Below are positions 48,626 to 57,704 of a stretch of DNA of 64,000 nt, piece by piece. Origin of the DNA: Mycolicibacterium neoaurum. GTDB taxonomy: Bacteria > Actinomycetota > Actinomycetes > Mycobacteriales > Mycobacteriaceae. The number at the start of each line of letters is the position of its first letter. Position 1 is the first letter of the stretch. The DNA is taken from assembly GCF_036946495.1 (NCBI RefSeq), contig NZ_JAQIIX010000002.1, positions 1,922,001-1,986,000 on the forward strand, in the 5' to 3' direction. The notes under the pieces are model-generated. The model was not told where the DNA came from. It searched no databases and was given only the letters and a program-made list of their open reading frames with translations. The translations under genes and the position numbers were made by a program.

Positions 48626-49548
48626 CGAGCCTGACCATGAGTGGTGTCGACGGCCCCGGCGGCCCGGAAGTCACACGCTCCGCTCGCAGTGAAGGGTTCG
48701 GCGAGTTGCCGAAAGTAGCCTGTGGGATAGTGCGGTTTGGCCGCCATGCCGAGATCGTCTGTGGTGAATCGGCGTTGCGGATCAAAGGAATAGGTGCGGT
48801 AGAGGTGATCCCACAGCAAGGTGAACAAGCCGAAGTTGACGTCACCGACACCGGCCCACTTCAAGTGATGGAACCGGTGGCCCTCGTTGAGCGCCAGTAT
48901 CGAGCGTAACGGCCCGACCCGGTAGTCGACGTTGGCGTGCTGGAGGAGCAACTGCACGGCGACGCACACCGCGAGCGCGGATGCCACCTGAACCGGTACG
49001 CCCATGACGATCAGCGGCAGGACGCCGCCCAGCATTTCGACGGCCTGATGCAACGGGTGCTTCATCAGACCGTTGAGACCGTAGAACCGACGGATGCTGT
49101 GATGAACGGCATGCAATCGCCACAACCAGCCGATCTTGTGGCTTGCCAGGTGAATCGTGGTGATACCGAAATCGGCCACCAATACTGCGATCAGCACCTG
49201 CACGACGAACGGCAGCGACCCGGGCCACCAGTGATGAAACGGTGTCACCGCAGCCAGCAGGGGAATGACCGCGACACTGGCCAGGATGAACGCTTCGTTG
49301 ACGAACGCGTGGACGGTGTCGCGTCGCGCGTCATCGATTCCCTGGTTCCACTCTCGCCGATAGGGCACGATGCGCTCCGCGGCGAACGAGCAGCCGACCC
49401 CCACCACGATGAGGCCCACCAACCAGAACTCTGAAAAGCCGCGGCCTGCCAGGTGAACCGCGGCGCCGTTGACACCGAGAAGCATGAAGGGCACATAGCC
49501 GTATCGAATTACTGAAGTGAACATGCCGACCACGGTCGCGCACGCCAT
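48622..49548 (-). CDS. Sterol desaturase / fatty acid hydroxylase family membrane protein
   Basis: The product has 308 residues with four or more membrane helices. The di-iron histidine clusters are all present: HLASHK, HAVHH and EGHRFHH, plus a further QHANVDY. Enzymes of this superfamily hydroxylate or desaturate lipids; in actinobacteria substrates include fatty acids, carotenoids and sterols. ATG at 49548 is used; ATG at 49524 is an alternative. An AraC-type regulator lies 51 nt upstream on the same strand and may control it. Confidence 0.85.
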   Translation of the reverse strand: MACATVVGMFTSVIRYGYVPFMLLGVNGAAVHLAGRGFSEFWLVGLIVVGVGCSFAAERIVPYRREWNQGIDDARRDTVHAFVNEAFILASVAVIPLLAAVTPFHHWWPGSLPFVVQVLIAVLVADFGITTIHLASHKIGWLWRLHAVHHSIRRFYGLNGLMKHPLHQAVEMLGGVLPLIVMGVPVQVASALAVCVAVQLLLQHANVDYRVGPLRSILALNEGHRFHHLKWAGVGDVNFGLFTLLWDHLYRTYSFDPQRRFTTDDLGMAAKPHYPTGYFRQLAEPFTASGACDFRAAGAVDTTHGQAR

Positions 49549-49599
49549 CTGCCCGACGCTTGTACAAACGTGCCGACTTTCACCTGCGGTCTGGTCGAA

Positions 49600-50373
49600 T
49601 CAGCCCCACACCAGATGTCTGCTCGCAAGGCTGGGCGACAGGCCGAACATCTCATGGCAGACCCGGTTGGCGTGGGCGCTGTCGGTGAAGCCGGCGGTGT
49701 GCGCCGCATCGGTGAGCGACGCCCCCCGTTGCAGCGCTTCTACTGCCAGTCGCAACCTCCGCCACCGAACGTAGGCGGGAAACGACTGACCCACTTGCTC
49801 GTTGAACAACCGGCTCAGACGACTCGGGGACATACCGACGGCGTTGGCGACTTCCACCAGTGTGACGGGCTCGGGCAGCAGTTCGGCGATGCGGTCGACG
49901 GCGAGGCGCACGTAGGGGTGCCACGGACCAGGACCCGGATGATGATCCGCACCGCGGGCGCCGGCGATCGTTTCCAGGATCGACGCCGGATCACCCGCCG
50001 CGAGATCCATCGTCTTCACGAGTTCGTGCCCTGCCGTGACCCACCGCGTCACATCCGAACCACCGCTGACGAGTTCGGCGATCCCCGAACCCAGCGCGGA
50101 CCCGGAGTCGAGGAAAACAAGTGCGCCTCGGACGTCTCGATGCGGGACGCGAATGGAGTGTTCACAGCTGGAGGGAATGATCGCCGCCTGCGTCATCGCG
50201 CAGCGACCATGGCCATCGGTCAGTTCGAAAGAGCCCGACCACGCACGCACGATCTGGGTCGCCACATGGTGGTGGCTGTCCGCATCAGACAACGCCCCGA
50301 CGTAGCACAAGGCGCCATCCGCCACGGCGAGCGCGCCCGCCCACCGAGCGGACTCTGCACTGTCGGCTCCCAC
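49600..50373 (-). CDS. AraC-family transcriptional regulator
   Basis: The product has 257 residues. The C-terminal double helix-turn-helix (about 160-250) has VTLVEVANAVGMSPSRLSRLFNEQVGQSFPAYVRWRRLRLAVEAL and the second HTH SLTDAAHTAGFTDSAHANRVCHEMFGLSP. The N-terminal ~150 residues look like a cupin-type sensor. The GTG start at 50373 is the first in frame and has weak upstream support. Likely target: the adjacent lipid hydroxylase gene. Confidence 0.85.
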   Translation of the reverse strand: MGADSAESARWAGALAVADGALCYVGALSDADSHHHVATQIVRAWSGSFELTDGHGRCAMTQAAIIPSSCEHSIRVPHRDVRGALVFLDSGSALGSGIAELVSGGSDVTRWVTAGHELVKTMDLAAGDPASILETIAGARGADHHPGPGPWHPYVRLAVDRIAELLPEPVTLVEVANAVGMSPSRLSRLFNEQVGQSFPAYVRWRRLRLAVEALQRGASLTDAAHTAGFTDSAHANRVCHEMFGLSPSLASRHLVWG

Positions 50374-50443
50374 TCACCAAACATCTCACACCAAAGGCAT
50401 GGGGCCATCGGTACAGCGCCCAGCTGTCGGTGCTCGCCCTCGG

Positions 50444-52600
50444 TCAGGCCGGCGGCTCCGCGGGCAGCACGTCGGTGCCGGACCCCTTGTTGGACGCCTT
50501 GGCGCGCTTCTCGGCCCGCACCGCCCGCTTGCCGCGCACATACCCGGTGGCCGACACCTCCGCCGACAGCAGTGCACTCTCACCCGCGACGAACGGGTGG
50601 AACCCGACACCGGCGCCACCGCGTCCCTTGACCGGGATATCGGCGACTTCGGTGACCTTCCAACCCTTTTCCGAGATCGACAGGATGGCCTCGCCGTTCT
50701 GGCAGGACAACGGCAACGCGGCGATCACCTCGTCTCGCGGCTCGCCGTCACCGCCGAGCTTCACTCCGGCCACGCCGTTGCCCGCCGCGCCTTGCGGGTT
50801 CACCGCGGCGGGATCGATGCGCAACACCTTTCCCCGCCGCGTCACCAGCGCCAGGTGGTAGCCCTCGCTGAGCACACCGGACCGCAGCAGACCGGTGATA
50901 TCCGGTGCGACGGGGATATCGCGGATCTTGAACGGCAGACCGTTGCCATTGGTGAACTTCACCCGCCCGTCGGTCCACACCGCCCAGCCGAGCCCTGAGG
51001 TCAGCAGATCGCCGTGGCTGTCGGAGAACACGCCGCGGTCATCCAGGCGCCAGGCGGTATTGACCTTGCGCTCGCGGGGGCCGTCCTCATCGGAACCGGC
51101 GGTCACCGGCGTCGCCTCGGCGTCGAGTACGGTGCGACGGTCGAACTCCGGGCCCTTGAACAGCTTGGCGGTCTCGACCAGTTCCCTGTCGATCACCTTG
51201 CGGCGCGCATCGGGATTGGTGACCAGCTCGGTGAGCTCGGCGAACTCGGCGTCCAGCTTATCGGCCTCGGCCTGCAGTTCGATGACGTCGAGCTTGGTCA
51301 GCCGGCGAAGCTGCAGTGCCAGAACGTAATTGGCCTGCTCTTCGTCGATCTCGAAGCGCTTCTGTAGGCCCTGCCGCGCATCGTCGACGGTGTCGGAGTT
51401 GCGGATCACTGCGACGGCGGCGTCGATGTCCAGGTGGATCTTCATCAAGCCGGCCACCAGATGGCGGCGGGCGGTGACCTTCTCCAGCCGGTACTCACTG
51501 CGGTGCAGCACCACCGAATCGCGCAGGTGCAGGAACGCGCCGATCAGCTCGCGCACGTTCCACCAGCGCGGCACCCGGTCCTCGTCGAGGGCCACCAGGC
51601 TGGCGGCGAAGGTGGACTCCAGCGGGGTCAGGGCGAGCAGCTGATCGCGGATCTGTTCGGCGCTGTACCCGCGCTTGGCGGTGACGACGATGCGCAACCC
51701 GTTACGGCGGTCGGTGAGGTCCGACATATCGGCGACACCGGACATTTCCCCGGATTCCACCAGCGCCCGAATACGTTCCTGCACAGTGTTGCTGGCGACG
51801 CCGGGTGGCAGTTCGGTGATGACGCAGTTCTTGCCGTCGACGGTGACGGTGCCCCGCACGGTGAGTTGGCCGCGGCCGGTGGTGATGTACTCCCGCAGCC
51901 CCGCGGTGCCGACAACGGTTGCCCCACAACCCCAGTCCGGACCAGGGATCAGCTTCATCAGGGTGTCGTCGGTGGTGTTGGGCCTGGCGAGTAGGGCCCG
52001 GCAGGCGGCCATCACCTCGCGCGGGTTGTGCGCGGGAACCTTGGTGGCCCAACCCTCGGCGATACCCATCGCGCCGTTGCACAGCAGCACCGGCCACTGC
52101 GCGGGCAGCATGGTCGGCTCGACCCACTCGCCGTCGAATGTCGACACCATCGGTACCGCGTGATCGTCGAGTTCGGCCGTCAGCGCCGCCCCCGGCGCGG
52201 ACAGCCGCATCTCGGTGTAGCGGTCGGCGGCGGGGATGTCGCCCTGGATGCGGGGGAAGGCGCCCTGCCCGTCGATGACCTTCACGCGCTGGAATTCGGC
52301 GGCCATCAGCGCGGCGGCACCGTACATCGATGCCCCGCCGTGCGGGTGCAGGTTGCCGGTCACCGCCGAGCAGATCTTCGAGGACTTCTGCGGCTTGTTC
52401 CCTGGCAGCAGGCGGGAATCGTGCATCTGATAGAGCAGGCGGCGTTGACCGGGCTTGAGCCCGTCGAACGCCGAGGGGATGGCGCGGTCGCTGACGCTGT
52501 AGAGCGCGAAGGTGAGCTGGTAGTGGTTCCAGTAATCATCGGCGCTCTGATCGAGCACCAGATCGGGATTCTGCTCTGGTACGTCCAGGGTGGCGGTCAC
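50444..52600 (-). CDS. Atypical type II topoisomerase, subunit A (TopoN-like)
   Basis: A 718-residue GyrA/ParC-like breakage-reunion subunit, clearly shorter and more diverged than gyrase GyrA (~840). The catalytic tyrosine is Tyr128 in AADRYTEMRL; LKPGQRRLLY and LHPHGGASMYGAA match the GyrA winged-helix region. The C-terminal beta-pinwheel is short and holds VKGRGGAG (~657-664), only a partial GyrA box. GTG at 52600 has AGGAAG 6 nt upstream. It lies 10 nt after the B-subunit gene. A homologous pair in M. smegmatis forms an ATP-dependent enzyme reported to introduce positive supercoils; the same activity is inferred here. Confidence 0.88.
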   Translation of the reverse strand: MTATLDVPEQNPDLVLDQSADDYWNHYQLTFALYSVSDRAIPSAFDGLKPGQRRLLYQMHDSRLLPGNKPQKSSKICSAVTGNLHPHGGASMYGAAALMAAEFQRVKVIDGQGAFPRIQGDIPAADRYTEMRLSAPGAALTAELDDHAVPMVSTFDGEWVEPTMLPAQWPVLLCNGAMGIAEGWATKVPAHNPREVMAACRALLARPNTTDDTLMKLIPGPDWGCGATVVGTAGLREYITTGRGQLTVRGTVTVDGKNCVITELPPGVASNTVQERIRALVESGEMSGVADMSDLTDRRNGLRIVVTAKRGYSAEQIRDQLLALTPLESTFAASLVALDEDRVPRWWNVRELIGAFLHLRDSVVLHRSEYRLEKVTARRHLVAGLMKIHLDIDAAVAVIRNSDTVDDARQGLQKRFEIDEEQANYVLALQLRRLTKLDVIELQAEADKLDAEFAELTELVTNPDARRKVIDRELVETAKLFKGPEFDRRTVLDAEATPVTAGSDEDGPRERKVNTAWRLDDRGVFSDSHGDLLTSGLGWAVWTDGRVKFTNGNGLPFKIRDIPVAPDITGLLRSGVLSEGYHLALVTRRGKVLRIDPAAVNPQGAAGNGVAGVKLGGDGEPRDEVIAALPLSCQNGEAILSISEKGWKVTEVADIPVKGRGGAGVGFHPFVAGESALLSAEVSATGYVRGKRAVRAEKRAKASNKGSGTDVLPAEPPA

Positions 52601-52610
52601 GGTGATCTTC

Positions 52611-54644
52611 CTAGGTCAGGTCCAGAGCGGCGGTGTCGACGCGGGCGGCGACCTCGGCCATCCACGTGCGCCGGCCTTCCGGTGGTCCGCCGAACAAGAT
52701 GTGATGCAACTTCTTGTCGGCATCGTCGGGATGAAGCCGAATGACGGTGCGCCGCTGCGGGTCCAGCACGGTGTTCCAGAAGTCGTCGGCATCCATCTCA
52801 CCGAGACCCTTGTTGCGCTGCACCTCGACCTTGCGCTTGGACCTGGCCTTCAACTCGGCCACCGCGGCATCGCGTTCGGACTCGTCCTGGCAGTAGATCC
52901 GCTCGTTGCCGTCCTTGACGACGAACAGCGGAGGCAGCGTCACGTAGACCATCCCGGCCTCGACAAGCGGGCGGTAGAAGTCCAGGAACATCGAGATGAG
53001 GCTGGAGTTGATGTTGCCGCCGTCGGGGTCGGCGTCGGAGGCGAACAGGATGCGGTCGTACCGGCACAGCTCGGGATCGCAGTTGTCGCGCAGTCCGCAG
53101 CCCAGTATCCGTTCGATCGAGTCGAACTCGTCTTTGACCCGCGCCTTACTGATCGCAAATCCATAGACGTTGGGCGGCTTGCCTTTCAGCGGGAAGGCCG
53201 CCTGGAAGGTGGCATCGCGGGCCGCCTTGATGGTGCCCAACGCCGAGTCACCCTCGCACAGGAACAGTTCGGCTCCGGACCCGCGGCCGGTCTCCCGGCT
53301 GGGCAGCAGCTTGGGTGGCAGGGAGAGATTGGTGCCCAGCCCCTTGGCCTTCGATGCCGCGCGGGACCGGGCCTTGGCGCCCTCGGCGCTGCGCCGTGCC
53401 CGGGCCGACTCCAGCGCGAGCTTGGTCCACAGCGAGACGGCATCACCGTTGGCGGGGTTGGCCGCCCAGATGGTCACGCTGCGGGCCACATCGGGGGCCA
53501 TCGCCACGTTGAGCGACCGCGAGGACACCGCCGTCTTGGCCTGGGAGTCCCATGCCACGTCGGGTGCGCGGGTGTCCACGGCCAGGGCGGTCACCGCGAC
53601 GAAATCCTGTGGCTCCGGCCCGTCCTCGCCCTTGGCCAGGCCCAGATCGCGGATCCGCGATGCCCGGTCGGCCAACGCCTCGGACAGCCCCTTCATGGCG
53701 GCCGTCAGATGCGAGCCGCCACCGGGGGTGCGCACGGTGTTGCAGAACGCCGCGACGGTGGCGGGCTCGGCCGGGCCCGCGGTCAGCGACCACCGGAACG
53801 GTGTCGGTCCACGGCCGGTGGTGTATTCGCCGCGGCCCTCCACCACGGCCCGCACCGCAGGTGACGGGGTGCCCGCGGCGGTGCACATGAGGTCCAGCAG
53901 GGTGTCGCTGCCCCACGGGCCGTCGAACGGTTCGAGCAGTGCCGCCGGGATCTCCTCGCCGGGCCACCCCTCGTCGACCACGGCCAGGTGCACGCCGGGG
54001 GACATCCGCGCCGCGGCGTGGGCGCGTAGCAGCACCTCGCCGACATCGATGCTGGAGTCCGGGACGACGGCCTTGTCGAAAAGGATGCGCACCTCGGTGC
54101 CGTGCGCATCGGGTTTGCGGTTGCCGACACCGCGCAGCTTCTGGGTGTCGGCCCTGGTGAAGGGCGCGTCGGGGTCGAAATCTTTGCCCTCGAAGGTGCC
54201 GGGATAGCCAGCGCCGAAACTCTGCAGATAGGTCTTGCCGGCGCGGCGCACCGTCACATCGGTGCGGGCGGAGATGAACACCGCGGCCGCGGCGCCGATC
54301 CCGTTGAGCCCGGCACCGGTGCTGGTGGCGTCGGTGTGGGCGGAGAACTTGCCGCCGGCGCGGGCGGTGCCCAAGGTCTTGACGATGCCGTTCTTACCGG
54401 TCACCGGATCGGAGTCGACGGGAAGGCCGCGGCCGTCGTCGGCGACGGTGACCGAACCGTCTGCGTGCAGGGTGATGGTGACGGTCGATCCGCCGTGGCT
54501 GGGGTCGGCGACCTCTTCGATCGCATTGTCGACCAGTTCGCGCAGGGCGGTGTTGAGCACGTCGAGGCCCAGGTTGACCGCCGGCCGCAGACGGGTGTGC
54601 TGGACATCATCGAGTTCGGTGATGTCTGCGGCGTTGTAACTCAC
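52611..54644 (-). CDS. Atypical type II topoisomerase, subunit B (TopoN-like)
   Basis: A 677-residue GyrB/ParE-like ATPase subunit. The GHKL ATP site has RELVDNAIEEVA (about 35-46), DDGRGLPVD and GLNGIGAAAA. The TOPRIM domain has EGDSA at 464-468 and the metal acidic set DADPDG with Asp537, Asp539 and Asp541. NKGLGEMDADDFWNTVLDP follows as in GyrB. The normal DNA gyrase operon is elsewhere in mycobacteria, so this is an extra enzyme. GTG at 54644 is preceded by GGAGAG at 54658-54653 and gives the family N-terminus; the longer frame upstream has no family similarity. Confidence 0.9.
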   Translation of the reverse strand: MSYNAADITELDDVQHTRLRPAVNLGLDVLNTALRELVDNAIEEVADPSHGGSTVTITLHADGSVTVADDGRGLPVDSDPVTGKNGIVKTLGTARAGGKFSAHTDATSTGAGLNGIGAAAAVFISARTDVTVRRAGKTYLQSFGAGYPGTFEGKDFDPDAPFTRADTQKLRGVGNRKPDAHGTEVRILFDKAVVPDSSIDVGEVLLRAHAAARMSPGVHLAVVDEGWPGEEIPAALLEPFDGPWGSDTLLDLMCTAAGTPSPAVRAVVEGRGEYTTGRGPTPFRWSLTAGPAEPATVAAFCNTVRTPGGGSHLTAAMKGLSEALADRASRIRDLGLAKGEDGPEPQDFVAVTALAVDTRAPDVAWDSQAKTAVSSRSLNVAMAPDVARSVTIWAANPANGDAVSLWTKLALESARARRSAEGAKARSRAASKAKGLGTNLSLPPKLLPSRETGRGSGAELFLCEGDSALGTIKAARDATFQAAFPLKGKPPNVYGFAISKARVKDEFDSIERILGCGLRDNCDPELCRYDRILFASDADPDGGNINSSLISMFLDFYRPLVEAGMVYVTLPPLFVVKDGNERIYCQDESERDAAVAELKARSKRKVEVQRNKGLGEMDADDFWNTVLDPQRRTVIRLHPDDADKKLHHILFGGPPEGRRTWMAEVAARVDTAALDLT

Positions 54645-54890
54645 TGCTCGTTCTCTCCATCGGGGCCGGGGTGCCGGGGAAATCGTAGTCCGCCGATCCG
54701 ACATCTCCGTGCATCCGAGCGGGGTGAACGCCGGCACCGGCCGGCAAAGGTCGTGCGTGGTCAGCCAGTGTGAGACCGCGCACAGCCGATCAGGCGCTCG
54801 CCGCGTCGGTGGCACAGTGACCCATGCCCGGTTTCCCCGCTGTGTGTGCGGGAACCCGATGAACATGGCAGCTATTCGATGGAGGCTCCG

Positions 54891-55331
54891 ATGAGCACGC
54901 CGACCGCGTCGATTGCGCCCGTCCTGCTCTACGACGGTGTGTGCGGGGTCTGCAACAGCGCTGTGCGGACCATCCTGCGGTTCGATCGCCGCGGAACACT
55001 GCGGTTCGCCGCGCTGGACAGCGATTTCGCGCGCGACATCATCGTTCGGCACCCGCACCTGGCCGACCTGGACACCGTTGTCCTCGTGCGTGACCCGGGA
55101 ACGGACCGGGAAGCGGTGAGCACCCAGTCATCGGCGCTGCTGCAGGTGGCCGAGTATCTCGGTGGCTTCTGGAAGCTGGCGCTGGCGGCGCGGGTCATCC
55201 CGCCCTCCGTCAGGGACCGGTTGTATGCCGCATTCGCCAAGGTCCGGTACCACGTGGGCGGACAGTACGACACCTGCCCCGTCCCGTCGCCCGAGGTGCG
55301 CAGTCGTTTCGTCGACGCCACCTACGGATGA
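54891..55331 (+). CDS. DCC-family thiol-disulfide oxidoreductase
   Basis: A 146-residue protein whose start PVLLYDGVCGVCNSAVRTILRFDRRGTLRFAALDS is the DCC signature, with the CxxC at GVCGVC. DCC proteins are predicted thioredoxin-like oxidoreductases. ATG at 54891 has GGAGG 6 nt upstream. It is divergent from the topoisomerase operon and overlaps the convergent flavoprotein gene by 10 nt. The 246-nt gap upstream holds one imperfect hairpin (54830-54856) and otherwise nothing I can name. Confidence 0.85.
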   Translation: MSTPTASIAPVLLYDGVCGVCNSAVRTILRFDRRGTLRFAALDSDFARDIIVRHPHLADLDTVVLVRDPGTDREAVSTQSSALLQVAEYLGGFWKLALAARVIPPSVRDRLYAAFAKVRYHVGGQYDTCPVPSPEVRSRFVDATYG

Positions 55332-56485
55332 ACCGAGCGGGCCGCGAGTCGCTCGGCCCGCTTGCCGCCGCGCGGCCAGAAGTAACTGCCCGGCTTGCGC
55401 GCCTCCTTGGCCAGGAAGCTCAGCGTCCCGGCACACACCGACTCCTTGATGGTGGCGGCCAACCGTCCCCCGATGTGCAATCCGATCGCGGTGTCGTCGA
55501 AGCGGGACAGCTGGATGGTGCCCGCGTGCCTGCCCAGGCTGATGCACTGACCCACCGACGCCGGATTGAGCACACGGGGTTGTCTGCCCTCGATGCGCGC
55601 CAGCACCGTGTCGGCGGCCTGCGCAGCCAGCGGCATGGCGAGCTGGCAGCTCATCCGCAACGGCAGCGCCGACGGGGCGGCCGCATCCCCGGCGGCCACG
55701 ATCGACGGATGGCTCACGCAGGTTAGTGTCTCGTCGGTCACCAGGCGACCCATCGCGTCGGTGGCCAAGCCACTGGCGGCGGCCAGGGTCGGGACGCCGA
55801 ACCCGGCCGTCCACACCGTCACCTCGGCGGGTACCTCGCGGCCGTCGGCGAGCGTCACGTGATCGGCGGCGACGGCGGTGACCGTGGCGTTCTCCACGAC
55901 GTCGACGCCGAGTTGGTGCAACCGCCCGGCCACCGAACGACGGCCACCCTTGGCCAGCGACGGTCCGAGCGCATCGGTGACGAGGGTGACCACGCGACCG
56001 TTCTCGGCGAATTCGGCGGCCGCCTCGATACCGGTGAGTCCACCGCCCACGACCACGATCGGTGCCGACGGCACCAGCGCAGCCATCCGGGTTGCCAGCC
56101 GGCGAGCAGCCTCCAATTCACCTAGTGGATAGGCGAATTCGGCTGCCCCTGGTACCGAGGCGGGCACCCCTGCGGTGCTGCCGACCGCGTAGATCAGCTG
56201 GTCGTAGGCCAGCGCCGATCCGGACGCCAGCACCACCTTGCGGGCATCGGCATCGATCCGTTCGGCGGAGTCCACGATCAGGCGAACCCGGGATGCCAAC
56301 ACCGTCGAGTAGTCCGCCACGGCATCGTCGTTGCCGGCGACCAGCTGGTGCAGTCGGATGCGTTCGACGAATTCGGGACGGGGATTGACCAGCGTCACCT
56401 CGACATCGGCCCGCTGGAGCACTCTGTTGGCGGCCAGCACACCGGCGTATCCGCCGCCGATGACAACGATCTGGGTGGTGGGCAT
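55322..56485 (-). CDS. FAD-dependent pyridine nucleotide oxidoreductase (NDH-2-like)
   Basis: The product has 387 residues. The FAD motif IVVIGGGYAGVLAANRV is at about 6-22 and the NAD(P) motif IVVVGGGLTGIEAAAEF at about 143-159. The ATG-type loop CVSHPSIVAAGDAAAPSALPLRMSCQLAMPLAAQAADTVL closes the FAD site. It resembles NDH-2/AIF-type flavoproteins, which pass electrons from NAD(P)H to quinones or other acceptors. The C-terminus is short, with no obvious membrane anchor. ATG at 56485 is the family start. Confidence 0.87.
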   Translation of the reverse strand: MPTTQIVVIGGGYAGVLAANRVLQRADVEVTLVNPRPEFVERIRLHQLVAGNDDAVADYSTVLASRVRLIVDSAERIDADARKVVLASGSALAYDQLIYAVGSTAGVPASVPGAAEFAYPLGELEAARRLATRMAALVPSAPIVVVGGGLTGIEAAAEFAENGRVVTLVTDALGPSLAKGGRRSVAGRLHQLGVDVVENATVTAVAADHVTLADGREVPAEVTVWTAGFGVPTLAAASGLATDAMGRLVTDETLTCVSHPSIVAAGDAAAPSALPLRMSCQLAMPLAAQAADTVLARIEGRQPRVLNPASVGQCISLGRHAGTIQLSRFDDTAIGLHIGGRLAATIKESVCAGTLSFLAKEARKPGSYFWPRGGKRAERLAARSVHP

Positions 56486-56606
56486 CGCGCATCCCTTTCC
56501 TCGATGAGATACCTCGACAGTGACATCCGCAGCGGTGCACACGGACCACGGAAAACCCGTAGTCCGTGTTTCCCTTCGCCGGTTCGAGGGCACCTGAGGT
56601 CTCACC

Positions 56607-57704
56607 ATGACCAGTCATCCAACATTTGGCGTCGAGGAGGAGTTCCTCCTGATAGATCCGCGCTCGGGGGCACCGCTGCCGGTCAACCGAGAGGTCGCCG
56701 AGCACGCCGAGCGCCGCGGTGTCGACCTACAACTCGAACTGACCAGCTGCCAGGTCGAGACCGCCACCGAGGTCTGTGACAGTCCCGCGCAGTTGTCGGC
56801 ACAGTTGCGCAGGCTGAGACGGGTGGCTGCCGATGCGGCCGACGTCGCCGGGGCCCGGCTGCTGGCCGTGGGTTTGCCGCCGACACTGCCCGAACACTTC
56901 CCGGTCACCGATACGCCGCGATACCGGCAGATCGCCTCCCGGTTCGGGATGATCGCCCGGGAGCAGGGCATCAGCGGTTGCCATGTGCACGTGGCGGTTC
57001 CGGATCGTGACGCCGCGATCCGGGTGAGCAACAGGTTGCGTCCCTGGCTGCCGTTGCTGCTGGGCCTGACAGCCAATTCGGCCATCTATCGCAACGCCGA
57101 CAGTGGGCATGCGAGTTGGCGTCACATCCTGTGGTCACGTTGGCCCAGCGCCGGACCGACCCCGTACTTCGCATCGGCCGATGACTACGACGGTGCGGTG
57201 CAGATGATGGTGGAATCGGGCGCGATGCTCGATGACGGGATGGTCTATTGGGATGTCAGGCCATCGGCGAATTTCCCCACCGTCGAGGTGCGGGTGGCCG
57301 ACGTGCCGGCGACGGTCGCCGAGACGGTGTTGCTCGCCGCGTTGATCCGAGCCGCCGTGATGACCGCCCTCGACGAGAACGAACGCGGAAAACCTCTGGC
57401 GCAGTGGGACACTCACGCGCTGAACGCCGCGTACTGGCGGTCCGCGCACGACGGGCTGGCCGGCGAGGCGGTCGATCTCGCCGGACACGGGTGCGCCCCC
57501 GCGATCGACCTGCTCAGGTCGTTCGTCGATCACATCACGCCTGCCCTGCGCACCGTCGGCGACCACGGGTTCGTGGTCGAGGAGCTCGAACGCGTCTACC
57601 GCGACGGCAACGGTGCCATGCGCCAGCAGGCCGCGTGGCGCCGGCGCGGGCAGGTCGCCGATGTGCTCGATGAGGCGGCCGTGGCGACCGTCGAGGGTTG
57701 TTAG
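56607..57704 (+). CDS. YbdK-type carboxylate-amine / glutamate-cysteine ligase (Rv0433-like)
   Basis: A 365-residue GCS2-family enzyme. The N-terminus TFGVEEEFLLIDP and VQLELTSCQVETAT-type segment form the ATP/substrate site, followed by GISGCHVHVAVPDRDAAIRVSN and WDVRPSANFPTVEVRVADVPATV, all characteristic. YbdK enzymes have weak glutamate-cysteine ligase activity; mycobacteria use mycothiol and ergothioneine, so the true substrate is open. It is divergent from the flavoprotein gene (121-nt gap) and overlaps the convergent TetR gene by 4 nt. Confidence 0.9.
   Translation: MTSHPTFGVEEEFLLIDPRSGAPLPVNREVAEHAERRGVDLQLELTSCQVETATEVCDSPAQLSAQLRRLRRVAADAADVAGARLLAVGLPPTLPEHFPVTDTPRYRQIASRFGMIAREQGISGCHVHVAVPDRDAAIRVSNRLRPWLPLLLGLTANSAIYRNADSGHASWRHILWSRWPSAGPTPYFASADDYDGAVQMMVESGAMLDDGMVYWDVRPSANFPTVEVRVADVPATVAETVLLAALIRAAVMTALDENERGKPLAQWDTHALNAAYWRSAHDGLAGEAVDLAGHGCAPAIDLLRSFVDHITPALRTVGDHGFVVEELERVYRDGNGAMRQQAAWRRRGQVADVLDEAAVATVEGC

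Noticed and set aside
49600..49620. Possible frame loss of the AraC gene because the lipid hydroxylase start is unclear.
   Set aside because: Both HTH motifs of the AraC protein are complete to the stop at 49600, so the gene is intact.
54830..54856. GGTTTCCCCGC...GCGGGAACC resembles a type I-E CRISPR repeat.
   Set aside because: Only one copy is present, the arms are imperfect, there are no spacers or cas genes; it is probably a simple hairpin in the leader region.
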